A stretch of 64,000 nt of DNA from Cohnella faecalis. GTDB lineage: Bacteria > Bacillota > Bacilli > Paenibacillales > Paenibacillaceae. How positions within the stretch are numbered: the stretch's first letter is position 1; the number at the start of each line of letters is the position of its first letter. The notes beneath the pieces were generated by a model. The model was not told the origin of the DNA. It saw only the letters and a program-made list of their open reading frames with translations, and made no database searches. A program made the translations under genes and the position numbers. Positions 8,563 to 18,358 of this stretch are shown in pieces. The stretch lies in NCBI RefSeq assembly GCF_003570905.1, contig NZ_QXJM01000040.1, positions 620,001 to 684,000 of the forward strand, written 5' to 3'.

Positions 8563-11500
8563 ATGAAATTTTTCACACAGTTCTCGTTACGCAATCCGGT
8601 GGCGATTGTGCTGCTAGTTATACTGGTGGCTGTAGGCGGGGTGTATGCGGCATCGCGCTTCCAGCAGGAGCAGCAGCCGGAGGTCATGTTTCCGGGCATA
8701 ATGGTATCGGCCGTATATCCCGGAGCCGCGCCTAACGAAGTGCTGACCCAGGTGACGCAGCCGATCGAAAAAGCGCTCAAAAATGTAGAGGGCGTCAAAA
8801 ACGTATCTTCTTACTCCGCTAACAGCGTGGCTCAGCTGGAGATAGAGTTCAGCTACAACGACGATATGAAGGAAAAGAAGAACGTCGTTCAAGAGGCTTT
8901 GAACGGACTGCCTCTGCCGGAAGGAGCGGAAAAACCGGAAGTTATCTTCCTCTCCACAACCAATCAGCCTATCATGTACACGACGATCAACGCAAAGGAA
9001 GGCGTCTCCGAGGAACAACTGACGGAGCTGGTGAAGAGCTCGGTCATCCCGGACATTCAAGCCATCGAAGGCGTAAGCAACGTACAGGCGGTCGGATTGA
9101 AGGACGACGGGGTGTACATCCGTCTGGATGCCAAGAAGATGTCCCAGTACGGAATTACTTACGAGCAAGTAACGGGGATTCTGCAAGCGAATAACTTAAG
9201 CGTCCCTCTGGGCGAAGCGACCTTGAACCAGAACAAGCTGCCGGTGTTCGTGCAAGGCGACCTGCGCTCGGTCGAGCAATTAAAAAAGTGGAGTCTGACG
9301 CCGGACGGCAAGGTGAAGCTGACGGACATCGCGACCATAGAGCAGGGCACGGACAACAGCGTTCTCAGCTATACGAACGGTCAGCCTAGCATTTTGCTGA
9401 ACATTACGAAAGCTGGCAATGCGAATACGGTTGAGGTTGCGGACGAAGTCGAGAAAGTATACGAGAAAGCGGAGAAGGACGGAAAGCTTCAATCGCTGAT
9501 CATGTACAACCGGGCGACGGACGTGAAGGATTCGGTGAACACGCTTGCCCGCGAGGGCGGCTTGGGAGCGATCTTCGCATCGATCCTGATTCTGTTCTTC
9601 CTGCGCAACTTCCGGGCAACGCTGATAGCGATCGTGTCGATTCCGCTGTCCATGCTGATCGCGCTGATCTGCTTGAAATATTTTACGGACGTTACGTTGA
9701 ATATCATGACGCTGGGAGGGCTGGCCGTTGCGACCGGTCGGGTCGTGGACGACAGCATCGTTGTCATCGAGAACCTCGTGCGGCGGATGCGAGGCGAAAA
9801 GCTGACGAAGGAGCTCATCTTGAGCGGCACCGCCGAAGTCGGAAGAGCGATTACGTCTTCGACGATCACGACGGTAGCCGTGTTCGCTCCGCTCGGTATG
9901 CTTCAAGGAATGATCGGCGGCTTCTTCCAACCGTTCGCTTTGACCGTTGCATTCGCGCTTCTATCCTCGCTGCTCGTCGCGCTGACGGTCGTTCCGCTCA
10001 TGGCGTGGGCGTTGCTTAAAAATCAAAAGCCGAAAGAGCAGAAGGAGTCGGCGCTCAGCCGCGGTTACAAAAAAGCGCTTCGTTGGTCGTTGGGCCACAA
10101 GTTCATCGTGCTCGCCTTGGCTTGCTTGCTGTTCCTCGGCAGTCTCGTTCCGATCTTTGCCGGAGCGATCGGGGTTACCTTGCTTCCTCAAGGGGACAGT
10201 AAATTTGTTTTCGCCAATCTGGTTATGCCGAAGGGTACCGAGCTAAAGGTTGTCAAAGAGGAAGCCGATCGGTTAAGCCTCATCATTCGCGAGCATCCGG
10301 ACGTTAAGAACACGAACGTGACAGTCGGCGGCACTATAGAGGGCGGCCTCGATTCCAACATAGCCAGCTGGTTCATCGGCCTTGATCCCGAAGCGGACAT
10401 CGATCAATTTATTGATGAAGTCCGTCCTAAGGCGAAAGTTCCCGAAGGAAGCGAGTTCAGCTTTGACAAGGAAGACGGGGTTAGCGGAGGCGGCGTCGCC
10501 ATAACGGTAACGGGCAGCTCCACGGGAGACATCCGCACGGCGACGGAGCAAATTACCGAAGCGGTCAAAGGCGTGAAGGGAACGGACAACGTCGGCAACA
10601 ACTTGCGGGACGGAACGAAAGGAATCGCAATCGAAGTCCGTCAGAACGATGCGTCGAAATACGGGCTGTCCGCTTATCAGGCATCGGCGCTGCTAAGGCC
10701 GTTCTTATCGCAGACGAACGCAGGCCTCATCGACGACGGCAGCAAATCCAGCGAGCTTTACTTGGCGCTGAACGGGGCTTCGATCACTTCTGTATCGGAT
10801 ATAGGGAATTTGCCGATTCATGCGCCGACCGGTGAAACCATTCGCGTCAATCAGATTGGCGATGTTAAAGAAGTGCAGCTTCCTAGCACGCTGCAGTTCA
10901 AGAATGGCGCAGGATTCGCGACGGTTACGGCGAAGATCACGGACAAAAACACGAATAAGGTCAACGCAGAGATCGATAAAGCGCTGACCAAGCTGAAATT
11001 GCCGGCCGGTTCAAGCTACTCGCTCGGAGGCAGCGACGCCGAAATTCAACAGATGATGAGCGACATGATGATGGCAATGCTGATCGCAGTCGGTATGGTA
11101 TACATCGTCATGGTTATCGCGTTCCGCGAAGGACGCACGCCGTTGGCCGTGCTATTCTCCTTGCCGTTCGCGCTAATCGGCGGCTTGGTCGGAACGCTCG
11201 TCGGAGGGGAACCGCTGTCGGTATCCAGCATGATCGGCTTCCTGATGCTGATCGGTATCGTCGTCACGAACGCCATCGTATTGCTTGAGCGGGTACATCA
11301 GCAAATCGAGGATGGAACCACTATCCGCGAGGCGCTGATCGAAGCCGGAGGAACGCGCCTCCGTCCGATTCTGATGACGGCCATTGCGACCATTTGCGCG
11401 TTGACTCCTCTGGCCATCGGACTTGGCGGAAGCGGGACCATAATTTCCAGCGGCTTGGCGGTCGTCGTTATCGGCGGCTTGGCGAGCTCGACGCTGCTCA

Positions 11501-11601
11501 CGCTGGTCGTCGTTCCGGTCATCTACGAGCTGCTCTATTACAAGCGCTCGCGCAAGCAGCGCATGGCGAGCTCTCAGGCACAATCGGGTGCCGCTGCCTA
11601 G
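8563..11601 (+). CDS. RND-family efflux permease (AcrB/SwrC-like)
   Basis: 1012 residues from the chosen start, the normal size for a proton-driven RND exporter. It has the internal duplication of the family: an N-terminal helix (NPVAIVLLVILVAVGG), a large periplasm-like porter domain, helices with GRVVDDSIVVIEN (about 390-403, the paired aspartates of the proton relay), a second porter half, and helices TPLAVLFSLPFALIGG and MIGFLMLIGIVVTNAIVLLE. In Gram-positives such proteins (SwrC/YerP) export surfactin-like lipopeptides and other amphiphiles. ATG 8563 was preferred to 8452 because the 37 extra residues are not hydrophobic or family-like and the canonical KFFTQFSLRNP start follows. No membrane-fusion partner is adjacent. 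Substrate is unknown. Confidence 0.93.
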   Translation: MKFFTQFSLRNPVAIVLLVILVAVGGVYAASRFQQEQQPEVMFPGIMVSAVYPGAAPNEVLTQVTQPIEKALKNVEGVKNVSSYSANSVAQLEIEFSYNDDMKEKKNVVQEALNGLPLPEGAEKPEVIFLSTTNQPIMYTTINAKEGVSEEQLTELVKSSVIPDIQAIEGVSNVQAVGLKDDGVYIRLDAKKMSQYGITYEQVTGILQANNLSVPLGEATLNQNKLPVFVQGDLRSVEQLKKWSLTPDGKVKLTDIATIEQGTDNSVLSYTNGQPSILLNITKAGNANTVEVADEVEKVYEKAEKDGKLQSLIMYNRATDVKDSVNTLAREGGLGAIFASILILFFLRNFRATLIAIVSIPLSMLIALICLKYFTDVTLNIMTLGGLAVATGRVVDDSIVVIENLVRRMRGEKLTKELILSGTAEVGRAITSSTITTVAVFAPLGMLQGMIGGFFQPFALTVAFALLSSLLVALTVVPLMAWALLKNQKPKEQKESALSRGYKKALRWSLGHKFIVLALACLLFLGSLVPIFAGAIGVTLLPQGDSKFVFANLVMPKGTELKVVKEEADRLSLIIREHPDVKNTNVTVGGTIEGGLDSNIASWFIGLDPEADIDQFIDEVRPKAKVPEGSEFSFDKEDGVSGGGVAITVTGSSTGDIRTATEQITEAVKGVKGTDNVGNNLRDGTKGIAIEVRQNDASKYGLSAYQASALLRPFLSQTNAGLIDDGSKSSELYLALNGASITSVSDIGNLPIHAPTGETIRVNQIGDVKEVQLPSTLQFKNGAGFATVTAKITDKNTNKVNAEIDKALTKLKLPAGSSYSLGGSDAEIQQMMSDMMMAMLIAVGMVYIVMVIAFREGRTPLAVLFSLPFALIGGLVGTLVGGEPLSVSSMIGFLMLIGIVVTNAIVLLERVHQQIEDGTTIREALIEAGGTRLRPILMTAIATICALTPLAIGLGGSGTIISSGLAVVVIGGLASSTLLTLVVVPVIYELLYYKRSRKQRMASSQAQSGAAA

Positions 11602-11627
11602 TATCGCTGCTCTATGAGAACTAACTA

Positions 11628-11678
11628 GAAGGGGCTTTCTATCGGTCATGTTCGGGCCGTAGAAAGCCTCTTTTTTTT
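11628..11678 (+). terminator. Terminator of the RND gene
   Basis: An AGGGGCTTTCTATCGG arm pairs with CCGTAGAAAGCCTCT, then eight T. Confidence 0.9.
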
Positions 11679-11767
11679 GCGGCCGCTTATAATAGCGCTC
11701 TGACGTTCTTCAACCTAAAGAATTGGTAAAATTCATGCAAAATGGTCATAAAACCCTGTAATTGCAA

Positions 11768-11797
11768 TTGACAGTTTATGCCGTTAACAAATATATT
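11768..11797 (+). promoter_or_regulatory. Promoter of the stalk-domain secreted protein gene
   Basis: Perfect TTGACA at 11768-11773, an 18-base spacer, TATATT at 11792-11797, in an AT-rich patch about 50 bases before the start codon. Confidence 0.65.
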
Positions 11798-11850
11798 CTA
11801 TTTTGTAAAAAGCATAATACACTGTTTCATCATTGGGAGGATACTCATTC

Positions 11851-12684
11851 ATGCAGATCAAAAAGTCCGTATTCGCAGCTTCGCTAGTGGCATGCAGCCT
11901 GGTTTTTGGCGCTATCGGAGTGGGAGCTTCGACGGGAATCGAACAAATCAAAGCGGCGCTCAATCACAACATTAAGTTCAAGCTTGACGGCGCCAGCTGG
12001 ACGCCTAAGGATTCGAAGGGCAAAGCCTTGTCCGCGCTCGTATACAACGGTTCGAACTATGTGCCTCTGCGTGCCGTAGCCGAAGCTCTCGGAGCAGACG
12101 TAGGGTATGACAGCAAAACCCAGATCGTAACGATCAACAGCGCCGATAACAGCGGAGTTCCATACGATGATGTCAAAGAGAATACGTCTTCCAACACTGA
12201 CGAAACGAAAGCTCCTTCCGATAACGGGCTGATCTACCTGAGCGGGACGACGGCAACGATGACGACGAAAATGAAAGAGCAAGCCGTCACGGTCATTAAG
12301 CTGTACGCCGATGCCCTTGCAACGGGAAGCATGGCCAAGTTCAATGCCTATTACGACTCCTACGTATCCGATAAGCGCGCCAATTCGCCGATTTCCCTTG
12401 GACACGATTACTACAAGGAAAAGTTCAAGAAAGACGTAGAAGCGACAATAAAAGGGAACGATGCAAGCGACATAGCCGACTATGCCAAGACGCTTAAAAA
12501 CGTAACCTTGGCGGACATCGAAGTTAGTTATGTCGGCGAAAAATCCGAATATTCTCAAAGCTTTCAATATAGTTATTACCCGAAAGGCTGGAGCGCCTTC
12601 AGCGGCGTATTCGTGTACTTCTCCTTCAATGCAATCGAATATGATAGCGATACGTTTGTACTGGCCGACGTTCACATCGGCTAA
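11851..12684 (+). CDS. Secreted protein with copper-amine-oxidase-type stalk domain
   Basis: 277 residues. A classical signal peptide (MQIKKSVFAASLVACSLVFG, probable cleavage after GVGAS near residue 26) is followed by a stalk domain with NYVPLRAVAEALGADVGYD (about 72-90) and a VTIN strand. A linker near 115-125 and a C-terminal domain of about 140 residues follow that I do not recognise; it may be an NTF2-like fold, judged only from alternating strands and length. The ATG at 11851 has GGGAGGA nine bases upstream, against a TTG six codons earlier. It stands alone between promoter and the next gene. The stalk domain is a wall-associated module in Paenibacillus; no copper role should be assumed. 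Confidence 0.7.
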   Translation: MQIKKSVFAASLVACSLVFGAIGVGASTGIEQIKAALNHNIKFKLDGASWTPKDSKGKALSALVYNGSNYVPLRAVAEALGADVGYDSKTQIVTINSADNSGVPYDDVKENTSSNTDETKAPSDNGLIYLSGTTATMTTKMKEQAVTVIKLYADALATGSMAKFNAYYDSYVSDKRANSPISLGHDYYKEKFKKDVEATIKGNDASDIADYAKTLKNVTLADIEVSYVGEKSEYSQSFQYSYYPKGWSAFSGVFVYFSFNAIEYDSDTFVLADVHIG

Positions 12685-12768
12685 TAAGCCCGATGCAAGA
12701 GTATTTACCTCCTCCGAATTGCCCATACTGAATTCTATGAAAAGGAGTTCGGCAGGAGGGCACTTGGG

Positions 12769-13443
12769 ATGTGGAAATGGTTCGAATGGGCGGCGCGGAT
12801 AATCGTAACGGCGCTGCTGCTTAGCTTTTTGTGCGTCTGGACGACGGGATATATCGTGAATAGCTATATGCAAACGCTGCTGAAGCAGCTTAATCTACCT
12901 ATCGAGACACAGCCGTTCGCCTTGTCCGGAGTGTGGGGCAAGCTTTGGGGAGCGGAGGAGCCGAGCAAAGCGGCCGAATCGACTCCGAAGGCGTCGCCTG
13001 AGTCATCTGCTTCTCCCAGGGCGGTGGAGCCTTCCTCTTCTCCGACGGCAAGCCCGTCCGACGCCAAGACGGACGAGACTTCCGGCACGCAGCGGGAGCC
13101 GGAATCAAGTCCGGAACCGGGACCCGATCCCGCCGCGGAAGGGGTCGACGGCACGGTGCAAGAGGAGGACGGCTCGGTTCCCGTCACGGGAGAGCAGCTG
13201 GAAGAGATCGAGAATCGGCTGACCGACGACCAGAAGCAGCAGCTCTATCGGACGATTATGCCCAAGCTGAACGCGGATCAGCTGCAGACGATGTCGGATT
13301 ATCTCCAGGACGGGCTGACGACGGACGAATTGGAGAAGGTCAAAAGTCTTATTCAACCGCTCCTTTCGAACGAGGAGTACGCACAAATGATGGAACTGCT
13401 CCAAGGAAGCGCGAAAACGGAACCAATAGCCATGCAGCATTAG
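12769..13443 (+). CDS. Membrane-anchored protein of unknown function with Pro/Ser/Asp-rich linker
   Basis: 224 residues. One N-terminal membrane helix (about 10-32, IIVTALLLSFLCVWTTGYIV) is followed by a low-complexity Ser/Pro/Glu linker (about 65-130) and a helical C-terminal domain with two similar segments (LTDDQKQQLYRTIMPKL, LTTDELEKVKSLIQPLL). I do not recognise a family. It has an AGGAGGG site ten bases before the ATG and its own terminator. The position before the M23 peptidase suggests an envelope role, but that is only context. Confidence 0.6.
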   Translation: MWKWFEWAARIIVTALLLSFLCVWTTGYIVNSYMQTLLKQLNLPIETQPFALSGVWGKLWGAEEPSKAAESTPKASPESSASPRAVEPSSSPTASPSDAKTDETSGTQREPESSPEPGPDPAAEGVDGTVQEEDGSVPVTGEQLEEIENRLTDDQKQQLYRTIMPKLNADQLQTMSDYLQDGLTTDELEKVKSLIQPLLSNEEYAQMMELLQGSAKTEPIAMQH

Positions 13444-13460
13444 TTGAATAGAGGTATTCG

Positions 13461-13496
13461 AATAAACCGCCGATCCCTGCGAATCGGCGGTTTATT
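13461..13496 (+). terminator. Terminator after the linker-rich membrane protein
   Basis: AATAAACCGCCGAT and ATCGGCGGTTTATT form a perfect 14-bp stem with a short loop. The symmetric A/T ends mean it could work in both directions. Confidence 0.85.
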
Positions 13497-13619
13497 CCAT
13501 TTTGCGAGACTATCGATCGATGAGAAGTTGCTCATTTTTTAGATGCTGTGCTAAAGTAGGAACAAGCTTTTCCAAGAATCGGGAAACAATGACGTATAGG
13601 TTGCGAAAAGGAGAAGATT

Positions 13620-15131
13620 ATGGCCGTTTTCAGGGGAACGGGCCGAATGAAGAACGGATGGAATGCGTTGCAGCAGAAAATTCGGAACAATCGGTCATTA
13701 AGCTTGAATCTCAGAATCTATTCGGTACCGATAGCCGTTACCGCTATCGCCTTCGCGGCGATCGGCGGAGTAGCCGCTCTCGGCCATCAATACGTACAAG
13801 CCAACAGCGTGGATTACTACCGGGTCATGCTGGAAGGGAAACCCATCGGAGCGATTAGCAGCAAGGACAAGGTCGAACAATTGTTAAGCGCCAAAGAAGC
13901 CGAGCTCCGGAAGGCGGACACCCCCGTCCTGGCGGCCCTCGATGAGGATCAGGTCAGTTACGAGCCTGAAAGGGCTTACAAGATAGAAACCGACGACGAG
14001 GCGACTCTCGTTCGTCTCGAAGGCATGCTCAAAGTGCACGCCGTAGGCGTCAAGATCGTCGTGGACGGCAAGGACGTCGGCACCGTTCGCGACCAGAAGA
14101 CCGCCGATGCGCTGCTTCAGCGAATCAAGAACAAGTTCGCGCCGCAGCAGACCGCCAAGAAATCGGTGCCGGAGGTGCAGAGTCTCTCGGTGAAGACGAC
14201 CGCGACTGCGAAAGCGGCGGCAACGCCGCAGCGAACGATTACTTCCGTGAAGTTCGTGGAGGATATCGACACGAAGGAGGTCGCGATCGGAGGCACCCCG
14301 CCATCGGATCCGGACAAGCTGTTCGAGAAGCTGCTCACCGGCAATCCGGCTCCGATCACCTACACGGTCAAGGAAGGCGACTGCGTCGGTTGCATCGCCG
14401 AGAAGTTGGGCGTGTCGACGGATTTGATCTACGAGAAGAACCCTTGGATCAAAGACGACGAGATCGATGTCGGCGACGAGCTGGACTTGACCGCTCTCAC
14501 TCCGTTGATCAATGTGGAGACGGTCGAGCAGATCACCCAAGTCGAACCGATCGAAGCGACGGTGGAATATCAGAAGAGCGACGACATGCGGGCGGGTCAG
14601 ACGAAGGTGCTTCGCCAAGGAACGGACGGCCAGCGCCAAGTGACTTACCGGCTCGTGAAGCAGAACGGCTCCACTCTCGAAGAGGAGATCGTCTCCCAGC
14701 AGGTGCTGAAGCCGGCGGTGTCCACGATCATTTTGAAAGGAACGAAGGTCATTCTCGGCGAAGGTACGGGCAAGTTCTCTTGGCCGGTGATTGGGCACCG
14801 GATCACTAGCTACCAGGGGACGCGGTGGGGCCGGATGCACAAAGGAATCGATATTATCGGCAAGAGCAGCATACTGGCCGCCGACAACGGCGTTATCGAA
14901 TTTGCCGGCTACAAATCCGGAGGGCTCGGCAACGCGGTCATCATCAATCATAAGAACGGCTATCGCACCGTATACGGACATATGAAGAGCGTCAATGTCA
15001 AGAAAGGCCAAGTCGTTCAAAAAGGCGATACGATTGGAATTATGGGCAGCACCGGGCATTCCACAGGCACTCATCTTCATTTCGAAATTTATTTGAACGG
15101 CAAGCTGAAGAACCCGACTAGCTATTTGTAA
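13620..15131 (+). CDS. LysM/G5-domain M23 peptidase (cell-wall endopeptidase)
   Basis: 503 residues. One N-terminal membrane segment (about 35-55), a region of unassigned fold, a LysM domain beginning YTVKEGDCVGCIAEKLGVS (about 247-295), a G5 domain (about 312-380) and a C-terminal M23 domain (about 390-500). Zinc ligands are visible in MHKGID (about 406-411, the HxxxD motif) and THLHFEIY (about 483-490). The family cuts peptide cross-bridges in peptidoglycan, and LysM and G5 bind glycan. It lies directly upstream of the WalRK operon, which controls cell-wall hydrolases in Bacillota, so regulation by WalR is a reasonable but untested idea. Start: ATG with AAAGGAGA upstream; a later ATG at codon 10 is possible. 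Confidence 0.9.
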   Translation: MAVFRGTGRMKNGWNALQQKIRNNRSLSLNLRIYSVPIAVTAIAFAAIGGVAALGHQYVQANSVDYYRVMLEGKPIGAISSKDKVEQLLSAKEAELRKADTPVLAALDEDQVSYEPERAYKIETDDEATLVRLEGMLKVHAVGVKIVVDGKDVGTVRDQKTADALLQRIKNKFAPQQTAKKSVPEVQSLSVKTTATAKAAATPQRTITSVKFVEDIDTKEVAIGGTPPSDPDKLFEKLLTGNPAPITYTVKEGDCVGCIAEKLGVSTDLIYEKNPWIKDDEIDVGDELDLTALTPLINVETVEQITQVEPIEATVEYQKSDDMRAGQTKVLRQGTDGQRQVTYRLVKQNGSTLEEEIVSQQVLKPAVSTIILKGTKVILGEGTGKFSWPVIGHRITSYQGTRWGRMHKGIDIIGKSSILAADNGVIEFAGYKSGGLGNAVIINHKNGYRTVYGHMKSVNVKKGQVVQKGDTIGIMGSTGHSTGTHLHFEIYLNGKLKNPTSYL

Positions 15132-15137
15132 CCGGGA

Positions 15138-15187
15138 GAGGCTGATTTCGCAAATTCCGAAAGGACTTGCGGGATCGGCCTTTTTTC
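15138..15187 (+). terminator. Terminator of the M23 peptidase gene
   Basis: AGGCTGATTTCGCAA pairs (with G-U pairs) with TTGCGGGATCGGCCT, followed by six T. Confidence 0.85.
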
Positions 15188-15212
15188 AGAAGTCGAACCC
15201 AACGCCGAATGG

Positions 15213-15398
15213 CCGACGATACGCGACGCCTAGCCTGACGCTACGCACCTAGTCCAACGTACGCACCTACGCATCTAGCCTGACGATACGCACCTAGTCC
15301 GACGATACGCACCTACGCATCTAGCCTGACGATACGCACCTAGTCCGACGATACGCACCTACGCATCTAGCCTGACGATACGCACCTCGCCCGACGCT
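15213..15398. repeat. Short tandem array of a 46-bp unit, about 3.5 copies
   Basis: The unit is built of CCTGACGATACGCACCTAG, then TCCGACGATACGCACC and TACGCATCTAG, so it holds an internal near-repeat of ACGATACGCACCTA. The first copy is one base shorter and slightly diverged. It follows the M23 terminator and precedes the walR leader. Confidence 0.85.
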
Positions 15399-15791
15399 CA
15401 ACTGCAAAACATACATTTTCTTTGATGATAGATCGGTATCCTAACGATATTATCTGCAAAAGGCACATTTATTTAGGGCATTTTCATCGTCAAGCTCCAA
15501 AATGACAAAAATTAACTGCTCTTTTTGCAGTTCAATCCCATCGGCGCGAATCTATAAGTTGGATAGATGTATCTATTACCGTTAAACAACGGCCCGTCAG
15601 ACAGCAGAGGCAAAAAGCAGAGAGCGAAAGTTTGTATAATGCGGATTTCTTGTGGTCGGGCACATAGGGCGGAGGCGCGGGGAGAACATTTTGCCATGGG
15701 ATTGTCCTCATCTCGCAATGCTTTCGTAATGCCCGGTATGGTAAAATAGAAAAGATAAACAGGCTTCCGACAACAGGGAGGCGTTACGATT
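15399..15791 (+). promoter_or_regulatory. Non-coding leader of walR with candidate promoters
   Basis: No gene is supported here. An extended -10 (TGTATAAT, TATAAT at 15635-15640) lacks a good -35. A second candidate is TAAAAT at 15742-15747, close to the walR start. The first 150 bases are AT-rich compared with the surroundings and contain two copies of a short phrase (CTGCAAAA followed by CATT). Which promoter drives walR cannot be decided from sequence. Confidence 0.35.
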
Positions 15792-16532
15792 ATGCCAGGT
15801 AAAATTTTGGTCGTCGACGATGAACGGCCGATTGCGGATATTCTGAAATTCAATTTGGAAAAAGAGGGCTACGAGGTCGTCTGCGCCTTCGACGGCGAAG
15901 AGGCGGTCCGGCTGGCGTTCGCGGAGGAGCCGGATTTGATCCTGCTCGATTTGATGCTGCCCGAGAAGGATGGCATGGACGTGTGCCGGGAAGTAAGGGC
16001 TCGCTTGTCGACGCCGATCATTATGCTCACCGCCAAGGATGCGGAAATCGACAAGGTGCTAGGGCTGGAGCTTGGGGCCGACGACTATGTCACCAAGCCT
16101 TTCGGCACGCGCGAGCTGCTTGCCAGAGTGAAGGCGCACTTGCGCCGTACGAGGAAGCTGGATGCGGCGAAGGAAGAAGATGCGGTATCTCCGGAGTCGG
16201 AGCGGCAGGGGCTTAGGCTGTTCAATCTCTTCATCGATACCGACATGTACGTCGTATACAAGAACGGACAGCCTCTCGACCTGACGCACCGGGAGTTCGA
16301 ATTGGTGCATTATATGGCGCGCAACAGCGGCAAGGTGATGACCCGCGAGCACTTGCTGCAAGCGGTATGGGGCTTCGAATATTTCGGAGACGTGCGGACG
16401 GTGGACGTGACGATCCGCCGGCTTCGGGAGAAGATCGAGGATGACCCGAGCCGGCCGGAAATTATTATGACCCGCCGCGGTCTCGGCTATTTGATGCGCA
16501 ATCCGAAGATGAACGGCGGGCTCTCGGGATGA
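15792..16532 (+). CDS. walR: Response regulator WalR (YycF)
   Basis: 246 residues. The receiver domain has the acidic pair DD at 9-10, phosphoacceptor D53 (LILLDLMLP) and the K of VTKPF. An OmpR/PhoB winged-helix follows, with [19 protein letters not shown] and [20 protein letters not shown]. WalR is the essential regulator of cell-wall turnover genes. GGGAGG stands before the ATG. The walK start overlaps the stop (ATGA), and the full order walR-walK-yycH-yycI-walJ follows. Confidence 0.97.
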   Translation: MPGKILVVDDERPIADILKFNLEKEGYEVVCAFDGEEAVRLAFAEEPDLILLDLMLPEKDGMDVCREVRARLSTPIIMLTAKDAEIDKVLGLELGADDYVTKPFGTRELLARVKAHLRRTRKLDAAKEEDAVSPESERQGLRLFNLFIDTDMYVVYKNGQPLDLTHREFELVHYMARNSGKVMTREHLLQAVWGFEYFGDVRTVDVTIRRLREKIEDDPSRPEIIMTRRGLGYLMRNPKMNGGLSG

Positions 16533-18358
16533 ACCTGCTTCGCATGTTTCGGAGCATTCAGATCAAGCTTATTTTCATCATGCTGCTGCTCATCCTGATC
16601 GCGGTTCAACTGATCGGCGTGTACTTCATCAGCACGATGAAGAACTCGCTGATCGATTCCTTCACGAACAATCTCGATTCCCAGGCCAGTCTTCTGACGA
16701 GCTATTCGGCACAGGTGCTCACGCAAGAGGACAAGAACGAAGACCCCAAGTCGGGCGTAAGCGAAAAGCTGAACGGTATGGTCAGCAGCTTGAACAGCTT
16801 GAACGGGGCCGAAATCCAAGTGCTCGACGCGGGCGGTCGGGTACTCTCGACATCGAAGACTTCGGAGCAGACAGTCGTCGGACGCAAGAACACATCGCTG
16901 CTCGTGACCCGTGCGCTGCAAGGGATTCGCGACAACGAAGAGGAAATCATCGACGAAGACAACGTACGCAAGAAAGTCATAGCGATGCCCGTCAGCAGCA
17001 ACAACAAGATCGTCGGAGCCGTCTACATCGTCGCTTCGATGAGGGATTTGTACGAGACGGTGGAAGGAATCAACCGGATTTTCTATACGGCGATTCTGAT
17101 CGCCCTCGGGCTGACGGCCATCCTCGGCGTCCTGCTGGCAGGCACGATAACGGCGCCGATCAAGGCGCTCACGCGCCAAGCGGCGGCCGTCGCGGAGGGC
17201 CGCTTCGACCAGCGCGTTCCCGTCTTCGGCAACGACGAGATCGGCCATCTTAGCGTGGCGTTCAACGACATGACCGACCGGCTCAGCGAAGCTCTGCGAA
17301 TCAACGAGGAGGAGACCGAGAAGCTGGCCTCCATTCTGTCCAATATGAGCGACGGAGTACTCGCGACCGACGAGCTTGGGCGGGTTATCGTCATGAACCG
17401 GAGGGCTCGCATTCTGCTAGGCAAGCAGGAGATGGAAGGCCGGACGCTGTCCGAAGCGCTCGGTACCGGCAAAGAGCCGATAGCCGATACGCTCAAGGGA
17501 CAGGAATCGTCGCTGATGCTTCGTCAAGAAGCGGGCGAGGACGGGGAAGAGCCGTTGTTCCGCGTAACCTTGACGCCGATTCGCCGCCGGGACAAAGGAG
17601 TGGCGGGAGCGATCGCCGTTATTCAAGACGTGACCGAATTCGAGAAGCTGGAGCAATCCAGGCGCGAGTTCGTCGCCAACGTCTCGCATGAGCTTCGCAC
17701 TCCTCTTACGACGATCAAGAGCTACGCCGAGGCGCTCGACGACGGCGCGATGGACGAGCGCTCCCTTGCGGAACGATTCGTCGGCGTCATCCGCAGCGAG
17801 ACCGAGCGGATGATCCGGCTCGTGAACGATTTGCTCCATCTGTCGCGGTTCGATTCCGGCCGGGTTCTTCTTCGCCGTCAGCAGACGGTAATTTCCGACA
17901 TGCTGGAGGAGGTTGTCGACCGGTTCTCGTTTCAGCTCAGGCAGAAAGCGATCACCGCGACGGTGCGAGTGGAGCCGAACGTGGAATCCGTATGGCTGGA
18001 CAGGGACGGCATCGACCAAGTGCTGGACAACCTCGTCTCCAATGCTATCAAATATACGCTTGACGGAGGGACGATTAGTCTCACCGCGGCGCGGAACGAT
18101 TCCGGCCAACTGGAGCTATGCGTTCAGGATACCGGGATTGGAATTCCGAAGAAGGATTTGGCGCGAATATTCGATCGGTTCTACCGGGTCGACAAGGCTC
18201 GTTCCCGCAATATGGGCGGCACCGGCCTCGGGCTGTCGATTGCCCAGGAAATTGTAAGGGCGCACGGAGGAACCGTCGCCCTCGATTCCGAGATGGGAGC
18301 GGGAACCTCGGTAACCGTCCTGCTGCCGATCGTGCAGGAAGGAAGTGAGCCGGCATGA
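16529..18358 (+). CDS. walK: Sensor histidine kinase WalK (YycG)
   Basis: 609 residues, the usual WalK length. First membrane helix about 12-34, an extracellular PAS-like domain (about 35-180), second helix about 188-208, HAMP (about 210-262), cytoplasmic PAS (about 265-370), a HisKA domain with phosphoacceptor H387 in [11 protein letters not shown], and an ATPase domain with NAIKYT, DTGIGIP and GGTGLGLSI. It senses the state of the septal wall and phosphorylates WalR. YycH and YycI, encoded next, modulate it through membrane contacts. Overlaps both neighbours by four bases, so the operon is translationally coupled. Confidence 0.97.
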   Translation: MNLLRMFRSIQIKLIFIMLLLILIAVQLIGVYFISTMKNSLIDSFTNNLDSQASLLTSYSAQVLTQEDKNEDPKSGVSEKLNGMVSSLNSLNGAEIQVLDAGGRVLSTSKTSEQTVVGRKNTSLLVTRALQGIRDNEEEIIDEDNVRKKVIAMPVSSNNKIVGAVYIVASMRDLYETVEGINRIFYTAILIALGLTAILGVLLAGTITAPIKALTRQAAAVAEGRFDQRVPVFGNDEIGHLSVAFNDMTDRLSEALRINEEETEKLASILSNMSDGVLATDELGRVIVMNRRARILLGKQEMEGRTLSEALGTGKEPIADTLKGQESSLMLRQEAGEDGEEPLFRVTLTPIRRRDKGVAGAIAVIQDVTEFEKLEQSRREFVANVSHELRTPLTTIKSYAEALDDGAMDERSLAERFVGVIRSETERMIRLVNDLLHLSRFDSGRVLLRRQQTVISDMLEEVVDRFSFQLRQKAITATVRVEPNVESVWLDRDGIDQVLDNLVSNAIKYTLDGGTISLTAARNDSGQLELCVQDTGIGIPKKDLARIFDRFYRVDKARSRNMGGTGLGLSIAQEIVRAHGGTVALDSEMGAGTSVTVLLPIVQEGSEPA

